A stretch of DNA of 64,000 nt from Anopheles merus (GCF_017562075.2 NC_054085.1:15851818-15915817), one strand, 5' to 3'. Counted from the first letter of the stretch, positions 45,701 through 60,594 are shown. The notes: generated by a model not told the origin, from the letters alone. Made by a program: numbers and translations.

Positions 45701-47696
45701 AATATGCTACGGAAAGGCAGCGAATACAGTCGTTTAACGTAACACCCCGCAAATCATACATAAAGGTGTGCTGGCCAACTCTGGTGCGACCAGTGCCACT
45801 TCTGGTTTATGTTTTGCTCGACCACAATTCCGGTTCCTGCGGCCAATCCTGGCCGCTGGCACCAGTTATTTAACCCAGCAGACGCCGAACCAATCGATCG
45901 GTGAAGCGTTCGGTTTGCTTTTTTTGGAATATTAAAATGCACATGTCGAAAGAAATGTATGTCCGCGACCGTCGTCGCCAGCTTGATAGCGTCGGCGCGA
46001 CACACGCCTATCCGATCGCCGATTCTTTTTGCGCGACTCTTTTCTTCGCGCATCGTCTTTTCCTCCCCTGAGTCCCGTTTCACGTGCCCAATGCAAAATG
46101 GAAAGGAAGTACGCGAATTTCTAGCCACACACTTCCTGTCGGCGTGGATGGCGTTCTGTACGATCGCGATTGGGAGGATCGCAACGCATTGCACGCACAC
46201 AGCCCGAACAATGGGGTGCTTAATTTTACCGTCATATTTATGTTGATGACGGTGACGACGGTGGTAGGCGATGGGAAGTAAAAGTGATTATGAAATAAAC
46301 GGCGCAATTCTGGGAACCAGAGGTACATTGTTTTTATTTAATTTCTTCCAATTTTTGTACAGACAATGTAACGATCTACACCGTTTTACCGAAGTATGAT
46401 GTTCATTGCACTATCCCTAGTATAAGTATCTTAATTTTTTTATAACAAATTGAAAATCAGTCAGCACAAAATGTGAAATTTTAAATTCAAATTATGTTTA
46501 TCTTAAACCTATCTGCCAGAATTTAAAGCCTGCTTGAGCGGTTTTACGAGTCTTTATTAATTAACCGTTGGTGTTGGTTTATCTCCGACATGCTAACTCA
46601 AAAGCGCGAGCTTCATAATTACCACATTTTTGGAAGGCTCTTCCTCTTTGAACCTTGACAACAACTTTATGCCCCTTTTATGCGATGATGAGTTTTAGCT
46701 GTCGGTTTGGCTTCATTGTTGTCTTCGGCCCTGATTGGTGTTGATTTATTGAGTTTCGATTGACGGTACAGATTCTAACAAGCAGAGAACTTCCATCCAC
46801 TACCACCTTAGCACCAAAAGCAAACAGCTTGCCTATATAATGTCGACCCCCAGCGAAGGCGATCAAGCTAGGAGGGCAACTCCGATGGGCTAGATTTCCG
46901 GTGCCGATGCTTTACGGCTGATAATGGGATCCATAACGATGGCTGCGCCTGGTACAGCTCTCAACCGTAGCTCTTACACCCGATGTTGTAGCGGAAAGAA
47001 AAACCTGTCCCAGTACGCTGGTTCGGGTTTTGACAACTCGAACGCCACGAGCACGTGGATCGACCAGCGCACGAATTAATCAATCAAACGTATCAACTTC
47101 GACGCCAAATATGGCAATCATTACTTGGGGGCCCCGTTGCTCTGCTCTGGGCCTCTGTGGGAGATCTTGATCGTGAAAGGAACGTGAGGACACTCGCTGG
47201 TGGACAGGAGGGAGAAGCCACGGTGTTAACAATTTCGATCGTAACCAATAATCGGCATGACGCATAGGTTGCGCTTTACGGGTGGCACCGTTGATGGGCC
47301 TGCGCTGGACACGCGAAGTGCGTAAAACGATGATGATGGGATGTGGTAGGACGGCTGAGAAGGGGCAGAGGGAGTTGGTAAAGAAAAAGTAAAGCATAAG
47401 TGCGTGTTATGTATAGGCCTGCAGTGACACAGGATGTATGCATTTGTCAGCTGACAGTTGGCTGTGACATGTGTTTCAGCTTGAAGCTCAATTTATGAAT
47501 GAAACATGATACACTGATACTGTACATGCGCCCACGGGGAGGGATTTTGTTTGTGGTTGATGTTTTATTTAATTTCTTGCTTGCGGTTTTCCGCTGGATT
47601 TAATGCCAGAGTAATTGCGAGTCGAGTCGATTGAGTGTGGAATAGTAATTTCTGTCGCATCTATTATACGGGTTTTAATCGAGGTTAATCTGATAG
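36704..47696. other. Long intron-like region
   Basis: About 11 kb without a gene I can support. A TG run (40425-40441), a perfect 14-bp palindrome GCGTAGATCTACGC (43241-43254) and short GGT runs (40887-40904) are the only structures seen. Confidence 0.4.
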
Positions 47697-47760
47697 ACGC
47701 CGTAGTGTAGTTGTTAGCGCGCTATTACAGAGATACAACAGTCCTGAGTTCAATCCATGA
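47697..47760 (+). repeat. tRNA-like Pol III promoter fragment
   Basis: An A-box-like TAGTGTAGTTGTTAGCG (47703 on) and a B-box-like GAGTTCAATCC (47746-47756) about 33 nt apart, which is tRNA-like spacing. The 3' acceptor stem does not close, so a SINE remnant or tRNA pseudogene is more likely than a working tRNA. Confidence 0.45.
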
Positions 47761-50700
47761 AAATATGATGTCCCGATTTGGTTGAAATTCTTTTCTGGTG
47801 CTTGAATTATCTTAGTTCGATAAAAATCACTCAAAAACTGCAATTTGATAGTCTAACATCTCGTCAGTTAGGTTTAATTTGACTTGTTTGTCTCTAGCGA
47901 GCTCTCGATAACAGTTTGTTGAAAAGTCTGTCCGGGATGCGCGTTACTGATTTTCCTATTTCACAACTTTCGCTTTTCCGTGTTGGTTGCTATTTACCAA
48001 TCGTATAAAAGTGTAAGTTTGCTAGCCAGCACTACGCTCCCCATCATGCTGCACCGAAAAAAAAAACACGTGTAACAGCCCAATCTTCGCCCTACTTTCT
48101 CACGCCCTGCTTTATAGCTTCCGCTGCACTAGATCTCTCTCCTTCGCTCCGTTGACACATGCTAAACATTTCCCGTTCACACCCTGGTCAATCTTCCGCG
48201 CATGTGAGACCGTTTGTGTGAGTCCCATAGAGCAGCGGAGGGGAAAGAATTAAGCGTTGTCATCGTTCGACAACGGGGACACCCCTCGGTTTGGTTCAAT
48301 AACCCGTGTGGAGTCTCTCCCGGGGTGTGAAAAGTAAATTTCACGGCATCCCCCCGAAATGATCTACTGCAAGGGAAGCAGCCTGCTCAAGTGCACACTC
48401 AAATGAAATTGGTGTGGTGTTGCATCTGCTCATCTGTTCATATAATATGCCTCTTCCGTGTGCATTACGCATCATTGTGGTGTAGGGTACGGGAACGAGG
48501 GCCTGCCCAAGACAGATGCAAACGTTTACGCGCGCGGTGGACTTTTATCAACGATCGCTTGATCGATGATAAACAGACAGCGTGTGGAGTGAGTGGTTAT
48601 GTGTTCTGTGTGTGTGCCCAACTGTGATACAGTGTCAGCATAATGGCAAACAGCAGTTCAATTGTCATCCTGCTGCACATGGGAGAGCATTATGAGTGGT
48701 ATTTTCTTTTGCTTGTTTGTACGGTGTGTATATGCTAAAGATGGCATTAAGAAGGCAATTTTGGGGAATGGCTTCGGTCAGCTTGATGTTCGTTATAATG
48801 TTTACGGTTAATTATGTGCAGGCTGCAGCAGCAAACTATAAGACATTTGTCGCTCGATGCACTCTGTGGCCATTAACCGCACATGTGTTAAGCATTATGT
48901 AAAGGAGGTTATTTTGAGAAAACATTTTTAGGGCCTTGTTCGCAGCCCTCCCTTTAAGGAATGTTGTTCGACCACCTTGGAAAGCTCCCCAGTAATTGAG
49001 CAATACTTTCGACGGTAATATTTGCATCAAAATTAAACATATGCATGACTCACTCCCGGAATATCGCATGCATTGCCCTTTCCAAACAGCTGAAATTTAT
49101 TCCACTAGTTATAGTTACATCCTTTGCCTATAAATTCCGTACGCTCGCCGTCGCTGTTTTTGCCGTTGAAACGGAAACCGGAAAATGCGTCCGGCGAGGT
49201 GGACTTGCCTTGTCCATTCAAGCGGGAACGTCCATGTACATGCACGTCTCCCCAAATGCTTCACCGTTCTTTACTAGCTTTCCCCACCCGGGTGAATGTT
49301 CTCTGTGCGTCTGCTGTCCCGTCGTCTGTTTTGTTGTCGGCGGCACGTGGTGGTACAGGCCTTCGGTGCAGTGCACCCTCAGGAACGATCACAAAAAGTG
49401 TAGAGAGAGAGAACGTAACGGCGGAAACCTCCCGTTGAAACGGATATTATGAGTTTTTAATTTTATTGTCAATGGTAGTTAATAAATTGCATACACAACG
49501 CACTGCAGCGTGGTGGTGCTGGTGGTGGAGCCCAGCGTGTGCTGTGTTCTATTCGTTCTGATGCCCTTATTGAGCCGACCGTTGCGTCCTGGGAACCGGA
49601 ACCCAGACCCAGAAAGGAGGTACAGTAAATCTTGAGCGGATAGGAGAAAGGGAGAAGGGCTTGGAGTTTGGACGTGGAGTAAAAATATCCATTTGAGTTT
49701 TGAGCTCTGGGCGCACTGGGAGGGATTATTAATGGTCACCCTAATGTATTTCGCGCGACCACCACGAATGACAGCAAGAAGACGGGCTGAAATCACTGTT
49801 AAACAATATAGCAGCGTGTAGGGAATTAGAATATTGCAGGAACGAAAACGCAAACGATTGCAACATTTAGAGGCATCTTTTAGAGATTGGAAGAGACGGA
49901 CGGACAGCAGTCTATTGCTTTTTTTCTTGATGGATGGCACTGCAAGAAGTTCACAGCCTTTCAAGAAGAGCATCAGGGCTTGCAGTGAAGATAAACACAA
50001 GAGACTATCCAACAAATCCTTCCTGTATGAATAATGTAGTATTATGCGCTTATAATTATTTGTACCAACAGAGTGCAGAGGGAACGGCTAATGGACAGGA
50101 ATTTGTCTTAGTCCTCCCATTTATTACCTCTTGCTTGCAGCTTGAGCAAAACTGCAATCCATTATTGGACTTTGCCGATGTCAGACACGACGTGTTTGTA
50201 AAAGTGCAATCCTTTTGTGTAACCTTTTTATTAGTGCTAAGAGTTTATTTATTTATGTTTCCAATATATTCTTTGTGGCTTCAAAGAAATGATTGATTCA
50301 GCAGGAAATGGCACTAGAAAGTGTTAATGCAATAAATGTATTAAGGTATGTTTCAACACGGTCTCTCCGAATTGTCGGCAAGGCGGGATCTATTCGTTTC
50401 ACCCAATATTGACACCGAACGATTGCTTTCGAAAGCTAGCTGGACTCTAAACTATTCTGTGGCCCGCTTTTATCGATAAAATATGGCAAACACTCCAAGA
50501 GAATTTATGCTACTGCGTCCTGGTGCCTTTTACCTGCTGCCATATTTTAAAGGCCAGTGTGAGGGGCCTAACGGGTGTTTCTAGCAATGACATTATTTCT
50601 CCCACTGTGCGCGGCAGCCCGGAGCTTCTGATGTAATCGTACCACAGATAGCAGGCACACCTGCAAACGGGGTCCACTGCTGACTGACTGTGGTACCGAG

Positions 50701-53700
50701 GGCGTTCCACTGTTTGCATATCATTATTAGGGTTTGTTTAAAAATCAATTATGCCATGCACAGCAGACCAGACCTCTGAGGGACGGCTGGTGGATCAATT
50801 GCTTCTCAAACGATCAACCGCCACGCCACGGTGGCCGGAACTGTGCGATTGATTTTCTAATTTCGGCCCGTTAGCCGGCCTTTGACGGTAGCCGCGGCTG
50901 CCTCCTTCCCACCCTAAATACTTCTAGCTTTATGGAGAAGAGGAAACACGGGGAACGACTAATTATCGTGATTGAAATGCAACACAACCGGTCGGAAAAT
51001 TGACCTGCTGCGCGGGGGTTTCAAACGCGGTGACGACCACCAAAGTAGGACGCACTTGATGCGCGGACGCGGCCTTTCTTTACTTTCGGCAGCAAACGAA
51101 CAATACAGTTAGACATAGAATTAGTGGAATTCCTCCAAGTTGTTGAGATCTTCAAATTGGTCGTTTAAAGTTTGGTAGTGTCGTCATCGCTGTAACTCTC
51201 GAGAGCTCTCCTGCAAAGATTTGTGTCCCCCTCGCGCTTTTAGTGCCCACCACATTGATAGTGGTCATCAACACAAATTTAGGCCCATATTTTCTAACCT
51301 TCAAAATGATGCGAAGAGCATCTCTCGCTGGAAGATATCACCATTAATATTTTGGTAGCATTAGGAATTTCGGTCCGCTTGCATCTCTCTTCCTCCGGTT
51401 AATGTCTCTGTGGTGCTTCGGGTGCTGCAGCGATGTCATCAACGATATGGAAAAGGTTATGTGTGTCGGCTTGTCTGTGGCGGCGGAACTGATGAGAAAA
51501 TGAGCAATTTGTGTCAATTAAGCAACACAACATCACACACCAACCGAAGCGCAACCGCGGCAACATCAGTGATGCGTTGACGTATCACAATACGGCTTTT
51601 AGTCTGCCGACGGCCGAAGTGTTCAAGCTTTTGTGTGTATTTATCGAATCCGTTGCGCATTGTTGAGATGATAAGCGTTTCTACAGCAAAGTTTTCCATG
51701 CGCCACGGTATATCAAATGGAAATGAGGATGATTATTAAACACTTTGGGAAGCGTCTAATGTAGCCGCTGGGTGGGAATGTTAACGACCTAATGACACTG
51801 AGAGATGATGATCTTCGTGGTTGGAGTGTTAGGAGTTCCACACTTTCTGTCTGGACAGTCTGGACACAAACCTCTGTGCCTTAAATGGACATAAACATGC
51901 AAAAACAATCACTTCCCTGACATCGGTTACACACGTTTTGTGCTTGGTACATTATTGGCGGAACGGAAGTCATCATCAACGCCGTGACTTTGATCGTACC
52001 TTGAGTAACACTTAGAAACTAGGCGTGTCAGACATGTTGGCGCCCAGGAAATGTATTCTTGGTAGGTTTTAAACTCACGATTTCTCTGACTATGTTATAC
52101 ACACCACAGTCTCTCCCATCAAACACGATCATCATTACCAGCATGTTAATAATCTGTTCAAGACACTCGTTTCTCATACCCCGTTGCGCTCTGCTAAACG
52201 GTATAGAGACACCTTTCAGCTAGGAAAAGCATCGTTTGCAATTATAGCCCTTGATGCAACGTCAATTGAGTATTGATCTATCGATTTACGGATTGCTCTG
52301 ATCGATCGTACCGCCGTCTGTCTAAGCTGCAGTACACCCGGGTCTGTTGAACGGGTCGGGAAGTGACAAGCGGAACCCTGGCGGGGGGTTCTGGAACTAA
52401 ATCCTGCAACCAGACACGGCACCAACTTCCATAAATGGCAACGACGCGGTCGGGGTGTATGCTAATGACCACCGGGCGAATGTTCTTAAGCTGTGTGTGC
52501 TGTGAAATGTGCTGTTCAAAACGATGTCCAGTTCCCCCCGTCTCGGTGTGTGTGTTTATAGCTCATGATTCAGACAAGCCGGACCGGGCATGCACACACT
52601 GTGTTATTAACAACGCGTTAAACGCCTTGCCAAATTAGGAACTACAGGAAGTGCTGATGGTACACGACCGGGTGGTGGTGGTACAGCATACACACACCAA
52701 CCTTCCCATGTGGCAAACGATCCGACAATTGGTGGTTAATGCGTTACTAGCTCTCATCTCACTGCCTGCCAGTTGCCTGCCGTAGTATTTTCTCTAGACA
52801 TCTGGGCAGCACCAAGCACCTTCCAAGATTCTTTGCAGAGAAAAAAAGCAACGCTCTTCTGACGCCATAATTGCTGCGTCATGATAAATGATGTTGTTTT
52901 GACGATTCGCATTCACTGCAGCACTGGGACACGCTGGAGGATTGTCTTACGCAGTCGGCATTTGGCTGTGTGATGTGCATTTTAACCAGGCACACTTTGC
53001 TGAAGAAGGAAGGTGTTAAGCCCCGGTGTACAATGATTGTCCGCCCCGAATTTTGTACAAATTGATCCTGTATGCCATACCGGGGCATGTTGTTATATTT
53101 TTATTTCTTTTACTATCAAACCGTTATCCTTGAAGCGCACAGTTCATGGTACGCTGACGGCGGCTGGCTTACTGGGCAGGTTTTGTTGCCGGGTGGGTCC
53201 ATTCACGCGTGCCACTATATTTGGTGGAAATTAATGAAGTCTTGCCTGTAAATGGAATTCTTTCTCTGTTTTCTGACGCTTAATTCCTTGTGGAGCTCTG
53301 GCATGGCTGTTGACAAACAGGAAGCGGCTGTTAAATATTGCTCCATGTCAGGAAGTAATCTGGACAATACGTTTATTGTTACTAGAGTTTGAATCTAGTT
53401 TTCGTTGTTCCGCTTATGTTTATGATGCGATGGACATGAGCTTAGGCATGCGTATTGATCCGCAGAAACAATTTGAAGAATTTTTGTTAAATTGAAAGCC
53501 TAACGGCTACCGTTTCGCTTTGAATTATGTTGTTCTTGCTAAAGGGACACAATTTTCATGTTTTGAAGACATAAACACCCTTCTTGAAGACACGCCAAAC
53601 CGCATGTGTCATCGTAAAGTCCTAGCGGAACATAAATTAAACAGAAGAAACAACACACGTTATCTGCTTGAGGGTAGGGTTTTCAAGAACAACCGAACAA

Positions 53701-55231
53701 AGCAGAACATTGAAACAACACCCGTTTCAGATTTGGGTAATTGTAGCCACCACACAAAGCCCAGGCGAGGTAATTACAATGTTTACAACTGAGTCTTGTA
53801 ATGTTCCGTTCACGCTAAAGGATGTCGTAAAGTGTGCCAGGAGGCATGCTGCTTTCAAGTAGATCGTACCCGAAATGCACCACAAAAGGACGCAGTGTGT
53901 TGTTTGCCGTCCGCTCTAGGCATCGTCCCTTCGGTGGTTCTTGTCGAGCTTCTCAAGAGCAGACAAATGCACATGGTGAAAATAGTGATGTATTTATTTT
54001 CGGCACATCGCGTGTCTGAACATCTTCTATTTCCATGCTCCATGTTGAGCGATGTATGTAGAATGATGTTTTGTTTGTTCAATAGGAATCTTTCTTTTGT
54101 TTATGGCCAAAAATAATTCATCAAAACTCGATGTAGAATTGAAGTACAATTGTAGAAAATGTTCTCGTGTTTTACGATTTTAGCTGTCAATATGATCGCA
54201 TTTGACGCACTGTTTTACGTTATGGTTAAAGTGAACTACAAAAGGATTACAAGCGAACTCAAGGAATCCGACGAACCCGATGAGTAACACACGCTAAGCA
54301 AATTGAATTTTTCATTTCAGATATAAAACTTTATCAGTCTTTTCTTGAAGCAACCTCCTTCGAACGATAGAACCGATCTCGTTCACGCATTACAAGAAAA
54401 AAAAGAAATAAATCGGTGCCTTACGAGACGAGTGTGTACCATATGCCGACGCATATTCTTGCATAAAGCTGTGATAAACGACCAAAAAAACCGACAAGCA
54501 TCGAGATCGAAAAAACGGAAACGATCCTATAAAATTGAATCTTTCGCTCACTCAAAGGCGGAGAAAGTTTTAATAAGCACCAACCGACCAACTCAACAAA
54601 AGAAGAAAGAAACAACTTAAATGTGTTGCAGCGGTTTGCGTAGTGGCTAATTCCCTTTTTTTGTCCCAAGTGAGAAGTGTAACGAGCCAACGAGCACAGA
54701 AAACTGGCAGCACTCGGCTCCGCTTGTCAAAATAACCGTAAAAAGCCAGCGCCAGCGGCTCATTTTTCCTTACCGCGAATGATTTACGGCAAGCAATTTG
54801 GAGCTTCTTCACTCATTCACACACTCAGCGAGGGCGGAAATAATCAGAGCGTGTTGGTGTTGCTGCCGTTGCTGTTGTGTTAAAAAGTTTAGCGACCATT
54901 TTACGCTTCGTGCTTTATCACATTGCGAAAGGATGCGCCTCATCGAATGTGTTTGATTTACGGTTTGACGTAAAGTGGCATCATAAATGGGTTTAATAAA
55001 CAGTTCACTACGCACGGAGCTCATTAAAATCGCCAGTGAAAGCATAATCGCCGTGTCTAATTGATCGACGGAAGTTTGCGTGAAAAGATACACACTGGAA
55101 AGTGTAAACAGAAACAAATCGATAGTTCCAGTAAGATAAAGAATTAAATAGAGCGTTTCAGTACGCAACGCGTTATAGTGAAGCAACGTACTTCGAAGGT
55201 TTGCGACGCTTTAGTTATATGAAAACATATT
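47761..55231. other. Long intron-like region
   Basis: No gene, RNA gene or mobile element that I can support. Several blocks of balanced composition (for example 49050-49450) could be conserved noncoding DNA, but this cannot be judged from one sequence. Confidence 0.4.
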
Positions 55232-55305
55232 ATGATGGTGGAAAAAGCGGAAGGATTCCTCTACCGGAAACCGGTCTATCAGTACTTCCAGTACCTGGAC
55301 ACAAC
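55232..55305 (+). CDS. Candidate first coding exon with its own ATG
   Basis: ATG ATG at 55232, preceded in frame by TGA at 55220, opens a frame of 24 full codons that ends in a strong donor AC|GTAAGTATG at 55305/55306. The peptide starts MMVEKAEGFLYRKPVYQY and continues FQYLDT. Codons are GC3-rich (TTC, CTC, TAC, CGG, CCG, GTC, CAG, CTG, GAC) in a clearly AT-rich neighbourhood, which is what a real exon in this genome looks like. It could be an isoform-specific N-terminus of the large rightward gene. I do not recognise the protein. An overlapping ATG at 55219 in another frame is less likely. Confidence 0.5.
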
Positions 55306-58300
55306 GTAAGTATGAGGAAGAGTTTCCACCATTCACACACACACATCGCTTAACAAAACTGCCATGGTTTGATTTTAACATACAAAAGACAATGCATATG
55401 TATATGGTTTAGGAATTGTTTTCTAATTATTCTATTGTTTGTTATATTTTAGGTAAGTTGCCCCAGAAATTGGAATAATTTCTGCATGTTCTTCTGGATA
55501 TACGCGCCCCGGTGGAGAAAGTAATTCAAGCAAGTGAAAATACGCCCAACAGCCTAAACATCATCATGATTATGTTGATTATTTATTTCCGTTACAAGAT
55601 CCATCAAGCCCGCCCAGAAGGGCATTAGATTTTATTTTCCCATCACCTTTCAAACCATCCACACACACACACAAACCCTACAACGTCTCGATCGTTGATA
55701 GACGTGGGATTTGATGACCGACAGGGACTTGGCCGCCCCCAAAAAGCCTCCAGATGTAACATTCTGGACAGGGGAATTTATGTTTACCGACGTTTAGGCG
55801 TGTGTGTTTAATTCGATCAGCGCTGGTTTTTGACATTTTAGTATTGCTGCTCCTCCTACTACTAGCCGCGACCGTGTGTCGGTGTCGATCGAGACAAGTG
55901 AAGGTTGTTTACAGTGCAAGGGATTTTTATAACGCCCACGCCATGCCCCATATGCTCCATGTTGTGTGTTATGCTACACGAACGGGTGATCTCGATACTG
56001 TTGAAAGCCGATCGATATAGGGTGGGGAGGTGTTGTGGTCAATCGTATGAGGCGAAGGAAACTCTACCGGATGATACTGTTATTGGAGATGGTTTGTTCT
56101 CGATCGATCGGCAGCCACAAAATCGAGCCGAATGATTCAGCAAAAAATAAAGCTCTTCTTGTATATACTTGATGTACCTGTCCCGGAAGCGTGCCCATAC
56201 AAAGGCAACTTACGTAAATAATTGTGCCCCACGTATTTGATAAGAACTTGAGGCATAAAAGAAGAGGCAGCAAATGTGCGGCGTTTGTAAATTACAATTC
56301 AGAAGTCGATTTACTTTTACTGCATTGAACGATGCATTAGATAGATTTTCTTGAATGATCGTAACTTGCCATGAAGGAAACATTGAACGATAAAGATTGG
56401 ATAATACTCCACATCCGGCAATTTTCCGTGATGGTTGTTGAATCATCTTGAAACCTCAGATCATCAATTTAATGTCGGAAGTCAACGATTGATTATTGAA
56501 CAGGCTTTCGCGATGAAAATTCGAGTGAAAATGTATTATTGCTCTAAATGATTGGTACAGGATGTAGTGGTTGGAATATCGAGATACATTGAATTTAGAA
56601 AGCACCTGTATATAGGGCATAACGCTATGCCATTCAGAAGTTCCCTTTTATCTTTTGGAAGTTGGAACGAATCTAAAGGTTTTTTCCAACCTTATTCCAA
56701 CAATACCTCTGCATTTGGTGAAAGTTGTCTCCAGGCTAGATACTAAGATTATTCGTCAATGTTTATGTCTATTGCATCTTTCAACAATTGGTCTGGTTCA
56801 ATAATTCATACTGCCCATAGGACCCGACAGAAGCCTTTCTGAAGCTGCAGTAAAAGGACAGCAACGGTTGGTTGTCGTCTGGGTGGCCAAGAAGTCAAAG
56901 ATCGTAAGTTCGAGAGCATCAGAGGACCAGCAATATGTCCTTCAAGCTTTCCAAATACTTGAATCCTGAATCTGTCAACCTGCCAATATGCCCAGAATGC
57001 TCGATGATGAATGTTTTCGTTCAAGCACAGCGTCTAAACGGTGAACACCGGTTTTAAGTGGACCATGTTGAACGAGAAATCTATACTGTTTGTTTATTAC
57101 CACCCGGCTTGTTTGAGGCATTTTTTTTCACACACAGACATACCGTTTTGCGGGTCTACGTCACCGTCGCCGAATATCTTTGACATTGTGTGTTTGTTTG
57201 TTGTAAAGAGCGTGCGCGCGCGCGCCCTCGCGACAAATCTTCTGATTAAACATTTCACAGCCCCATCAGCGTGAATGTTTGGCGATGTTGGAATGTGCTT
57301 GTGCTTCAGGGTTATGGCACAGACTCCTCCGGATGGTCCGCAAGAAGCGTGTAAAACGTGGAAGGAAAAGATATATTATCTGTCAAACACAACGAAACGG
57401 TGCCGTTTGTTTGTTTCTATTTGAGAAGCGATTTTTTTTTTGCACCCGCCCGATCCTATCAGCCCATATGTTGGAGTTTGGGAAACCATTAGAAAGGAAT
57501 TCGGACGAAAAGGTTTCGCATGCTAGGCGTAAAACTGTATGTATGTGTGCCGAAAAGATTAGGTTCCCTTCTTGGCGAAATCCGATAGAAAGGGCATGAT
57601 AAGGAGAGGGTTATCAGGATGAAACCATCGTCGAAACGGTTGGCTTGAAGCGTCTCTCAAAATCTGATATGTACACAGAACGTCAGTTCTTCCAACGGCT
57701 TCCAAAAAAACCTTTAAGACAATAGAGGATTCATCTCGTCCAATTTCACTTTGATCTGCTCATAAATTATATCGGCAGCTTGATCTGATTGATGGCCGGT
57801 GGTAATGATGCCTTTCCGGTAAACACGCCAGCTTGATCGTCGACTACAATCAAGCTTCTGTGGCCTCCAAAAACTGCTTTACACACCTTTTCCACCCTGT
57901 TCTTTGCCAGCAGTCTAAGAACACATTCAAAGCGCACCCGCACACTCACTACAACTGAACTGAATTTGCATTCACAGTACGCTGCTGCTGCTACACTACA
58001 CTACTGCTGCGACTGTGTACCGGCAGGTTGAAGTTGAAATCGAGGTTAGTAGTGTTGTGCCAAAGATTGTAAAGTAAGCAAACCGATGATGGCTGGCAAA
58101 CCAAACTCGTTTTCGTGCGTTGCAGCCCGGTCCAAGCGAGAAGTGAACACATGGTGCTGTTGCTACTACTGCTGGTGCGGATCGCTGTTCGTGCATGAAA
58201 CGTCTTCGGGGTTGGGAAGACCAAAATCCCGGCATTGCCCCCCTCACGGTTCTCCTAGTCCGGTAGAGGTGATAAACATGATTCTTCGAAACGCTATTAA

Positions 58301-59389
58301 TAACCAGCTTTGAACCCATCCAGCAGCAGTGTAGCTGAAGCTGCAAAACCTTTTTGGATTTCCTATTGCACCACAACGTAACACGTAGCAGCAGCATCTC
58401 ATGAAACCCGGTGCTGTTTCTTCATGCCCTGGGGAAGGATTTATGTCTCTCTCTCGACTGGCCAGTAGGCTAATCACGCGCACAGCGCTTCCCACTCTTG
58501 CGCGATGCCTCTCTTCGTAGAAGTGCAGCAAAGTATCGATTATGATCGACATCCCTGCACGTTCTCGAGTCGGTTTTGTTGGTGGCGGGGTGGACAAGAG
58601 AAGAAAGACGATCAATGATTCATCTCGTTGTTCGGTCTCGATTTTGTTTTTTTTTTGGTTTTTGAAGATGCAACCCGGGGATACAGTGAGCCGTTCGCCA
58701 TTGTGTGTTGAGGGTTCTATTTTTAATAATTTTCCTTTTGGAAGGTTAGAGTTAGAGTAGCGGCTGAAAGCGAGTTTTATTTCTGATCATGACTTCAAGC
58801 GTTCTAGTAAGATTGTTGTTCTTTTGTCTGTTGGTTTGTCACAGAATGTAACATATAACATCATAAAGAGAGGAGTATTCTAAAGATTGAAAATTCATAT
58901 ATTTTAGATGTCTATTATCACTATTTTGTATCAATTATTAAAATTATTCCAATAATCCAATAGTGTTACAACAAAAAAGACAAACTTATTATTCAATGTT
59001 TCCTTTCTTGGACTGTTTGGTAACATTGAGCCGAGAACGATTTTAAGGGCTCGTTTGGGTCAACGCCGAATGTTGTAGCAGCGCATTACGCAACCGCAAA
59101 GCGCATAGCCGCTGGTTAATTGGTTAATTTGATATAAAACATCTGCGCTGCTCTCGGTTTCGGCTTGGCCATGCATGCCAAGAAGGGCAGGCAGGCAGGC
59201 AGGCAAAAAACGCTCAGTCGCAATCGCAAAGAAAAAAACGCTACACACACACAGAGGCACCCGCACAACATCCCGGAAAAGAAGAGTATGGTCGTCCGCT
59301 GCGGGGCCGGTTCGCCTCTCTATGTGGACCAGCGCGATAAAATGGACCTTTTGGCCGTGTGGCTCGTTTGCACTCTCCCAGGGGTTTTT

Positions 59390-59425
<36 letters not shown>

Positions 59426-60594
59426 TTCTTTCTTTCTCTTTGTTTTACCCCGTCCCCGTTCTGTTTGTTTACTTTCGATTTCGAAGGCCCAAGGTTTGGT
59501 TGGTCTGTGCTTATGCCCCCGACCGACGACGAGCTGTGTGCTCGAGTGTGTTGTGAAGCGGTCCTGATTATGCTTTTCGGCGCATCGGTGGTTTGGGTCT
59601 TATGCTTGGCCGTGCGTGCCCCGAGAGTGCTTCCCGCGCACAGCGGCAGTAGTGGTTGTGCTGTGTGACTTCTTTACGCCATCGCCACTGCGCGGGTTTT
59701 AGCGAATGTAGATGCGAAAGGGAAGAGTAGGAAGGAAGGCAAAGTAAAAAAAGAAGTCTAATGTTTGGCCATTCGTCGGCGGTTCCATCTTCAGCTCGGG
59801 GGCTGCGGGGTGCAATAAACGGTTCGCCGGGCCGGAGAAGTTTAATGTTTATGTGGATTGCATTTTTGTACGACCGGTACGACCGAGCGCGGGTCTGGCC
59901 TGTTTGTTGGTGCATTATCAGAATCAGAACGACCCGGACGCACGAGCGCTGCTGCTTGTTGTGGCACACAGAAGCGATAGTTTGAGGTTGTGGTTGGACA
60001 AACAAACTGTTTTTCCAAAGTTTTGATCCAGTTAGTGTTTTTTTTTTGGGTTGCGGAAGAGTTGAGTTGTTTGTAGTTCATGTAAACGATGTACAATAAT
60101 TGCTTAATAGTTCATACCGTCTTGTTTCCAACTTGATAAAATGCGCCTTAAATCTGTGGAGATCTAAAGCTGAAATAATTTAAAATCAGAACTCGAAACC
60201 CCTACTCGTCCAATGATTTTTTTATGAAGCAACTAGCCGAAGCAGAGAGTGTCATTTGTTCTGCACGTTGCAACTGCAACGTGGACTGTGCTGACATTCC
60301 ACGTGTCCAGAACAGAGCTCGATTGCCTAGAGAGGTCCAGAAACTCCGAGAGAACGAGATTAGAAATCAGCATCAAATCTTCCAACAGTGCGCCCTTCCT
60401 GTCAGTTTCCTTTCCTGACCTGATTAAGTTCTGCATGCCTATCTGGGCTTCCGTTTGGGAGCTTTTGAACGATGCGCCGCACAGGCAGACGCCAGGAAGC
60501 ATAAAAGTCCATCGCAATGCGGTCAGGTGTCGTACGGTTTTGATATGAACTTTCCAGAAAAAGGCCCTGTTTGGAAAGTCTGCACCAAGGTACA
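55306..60594. other. Intron-like region
   Basis: No supported genes. It contains short CA and TG microsatellites (about 55660, 59395-59420) and a few CG-rich words (57209-57225). Confidence 0.4.

Noticed and set aside
47697..47770. Functional tRNA gene
   Set aside because: A- and B-box-like sequences are present but no acceptor stem or T-arm closes properly.
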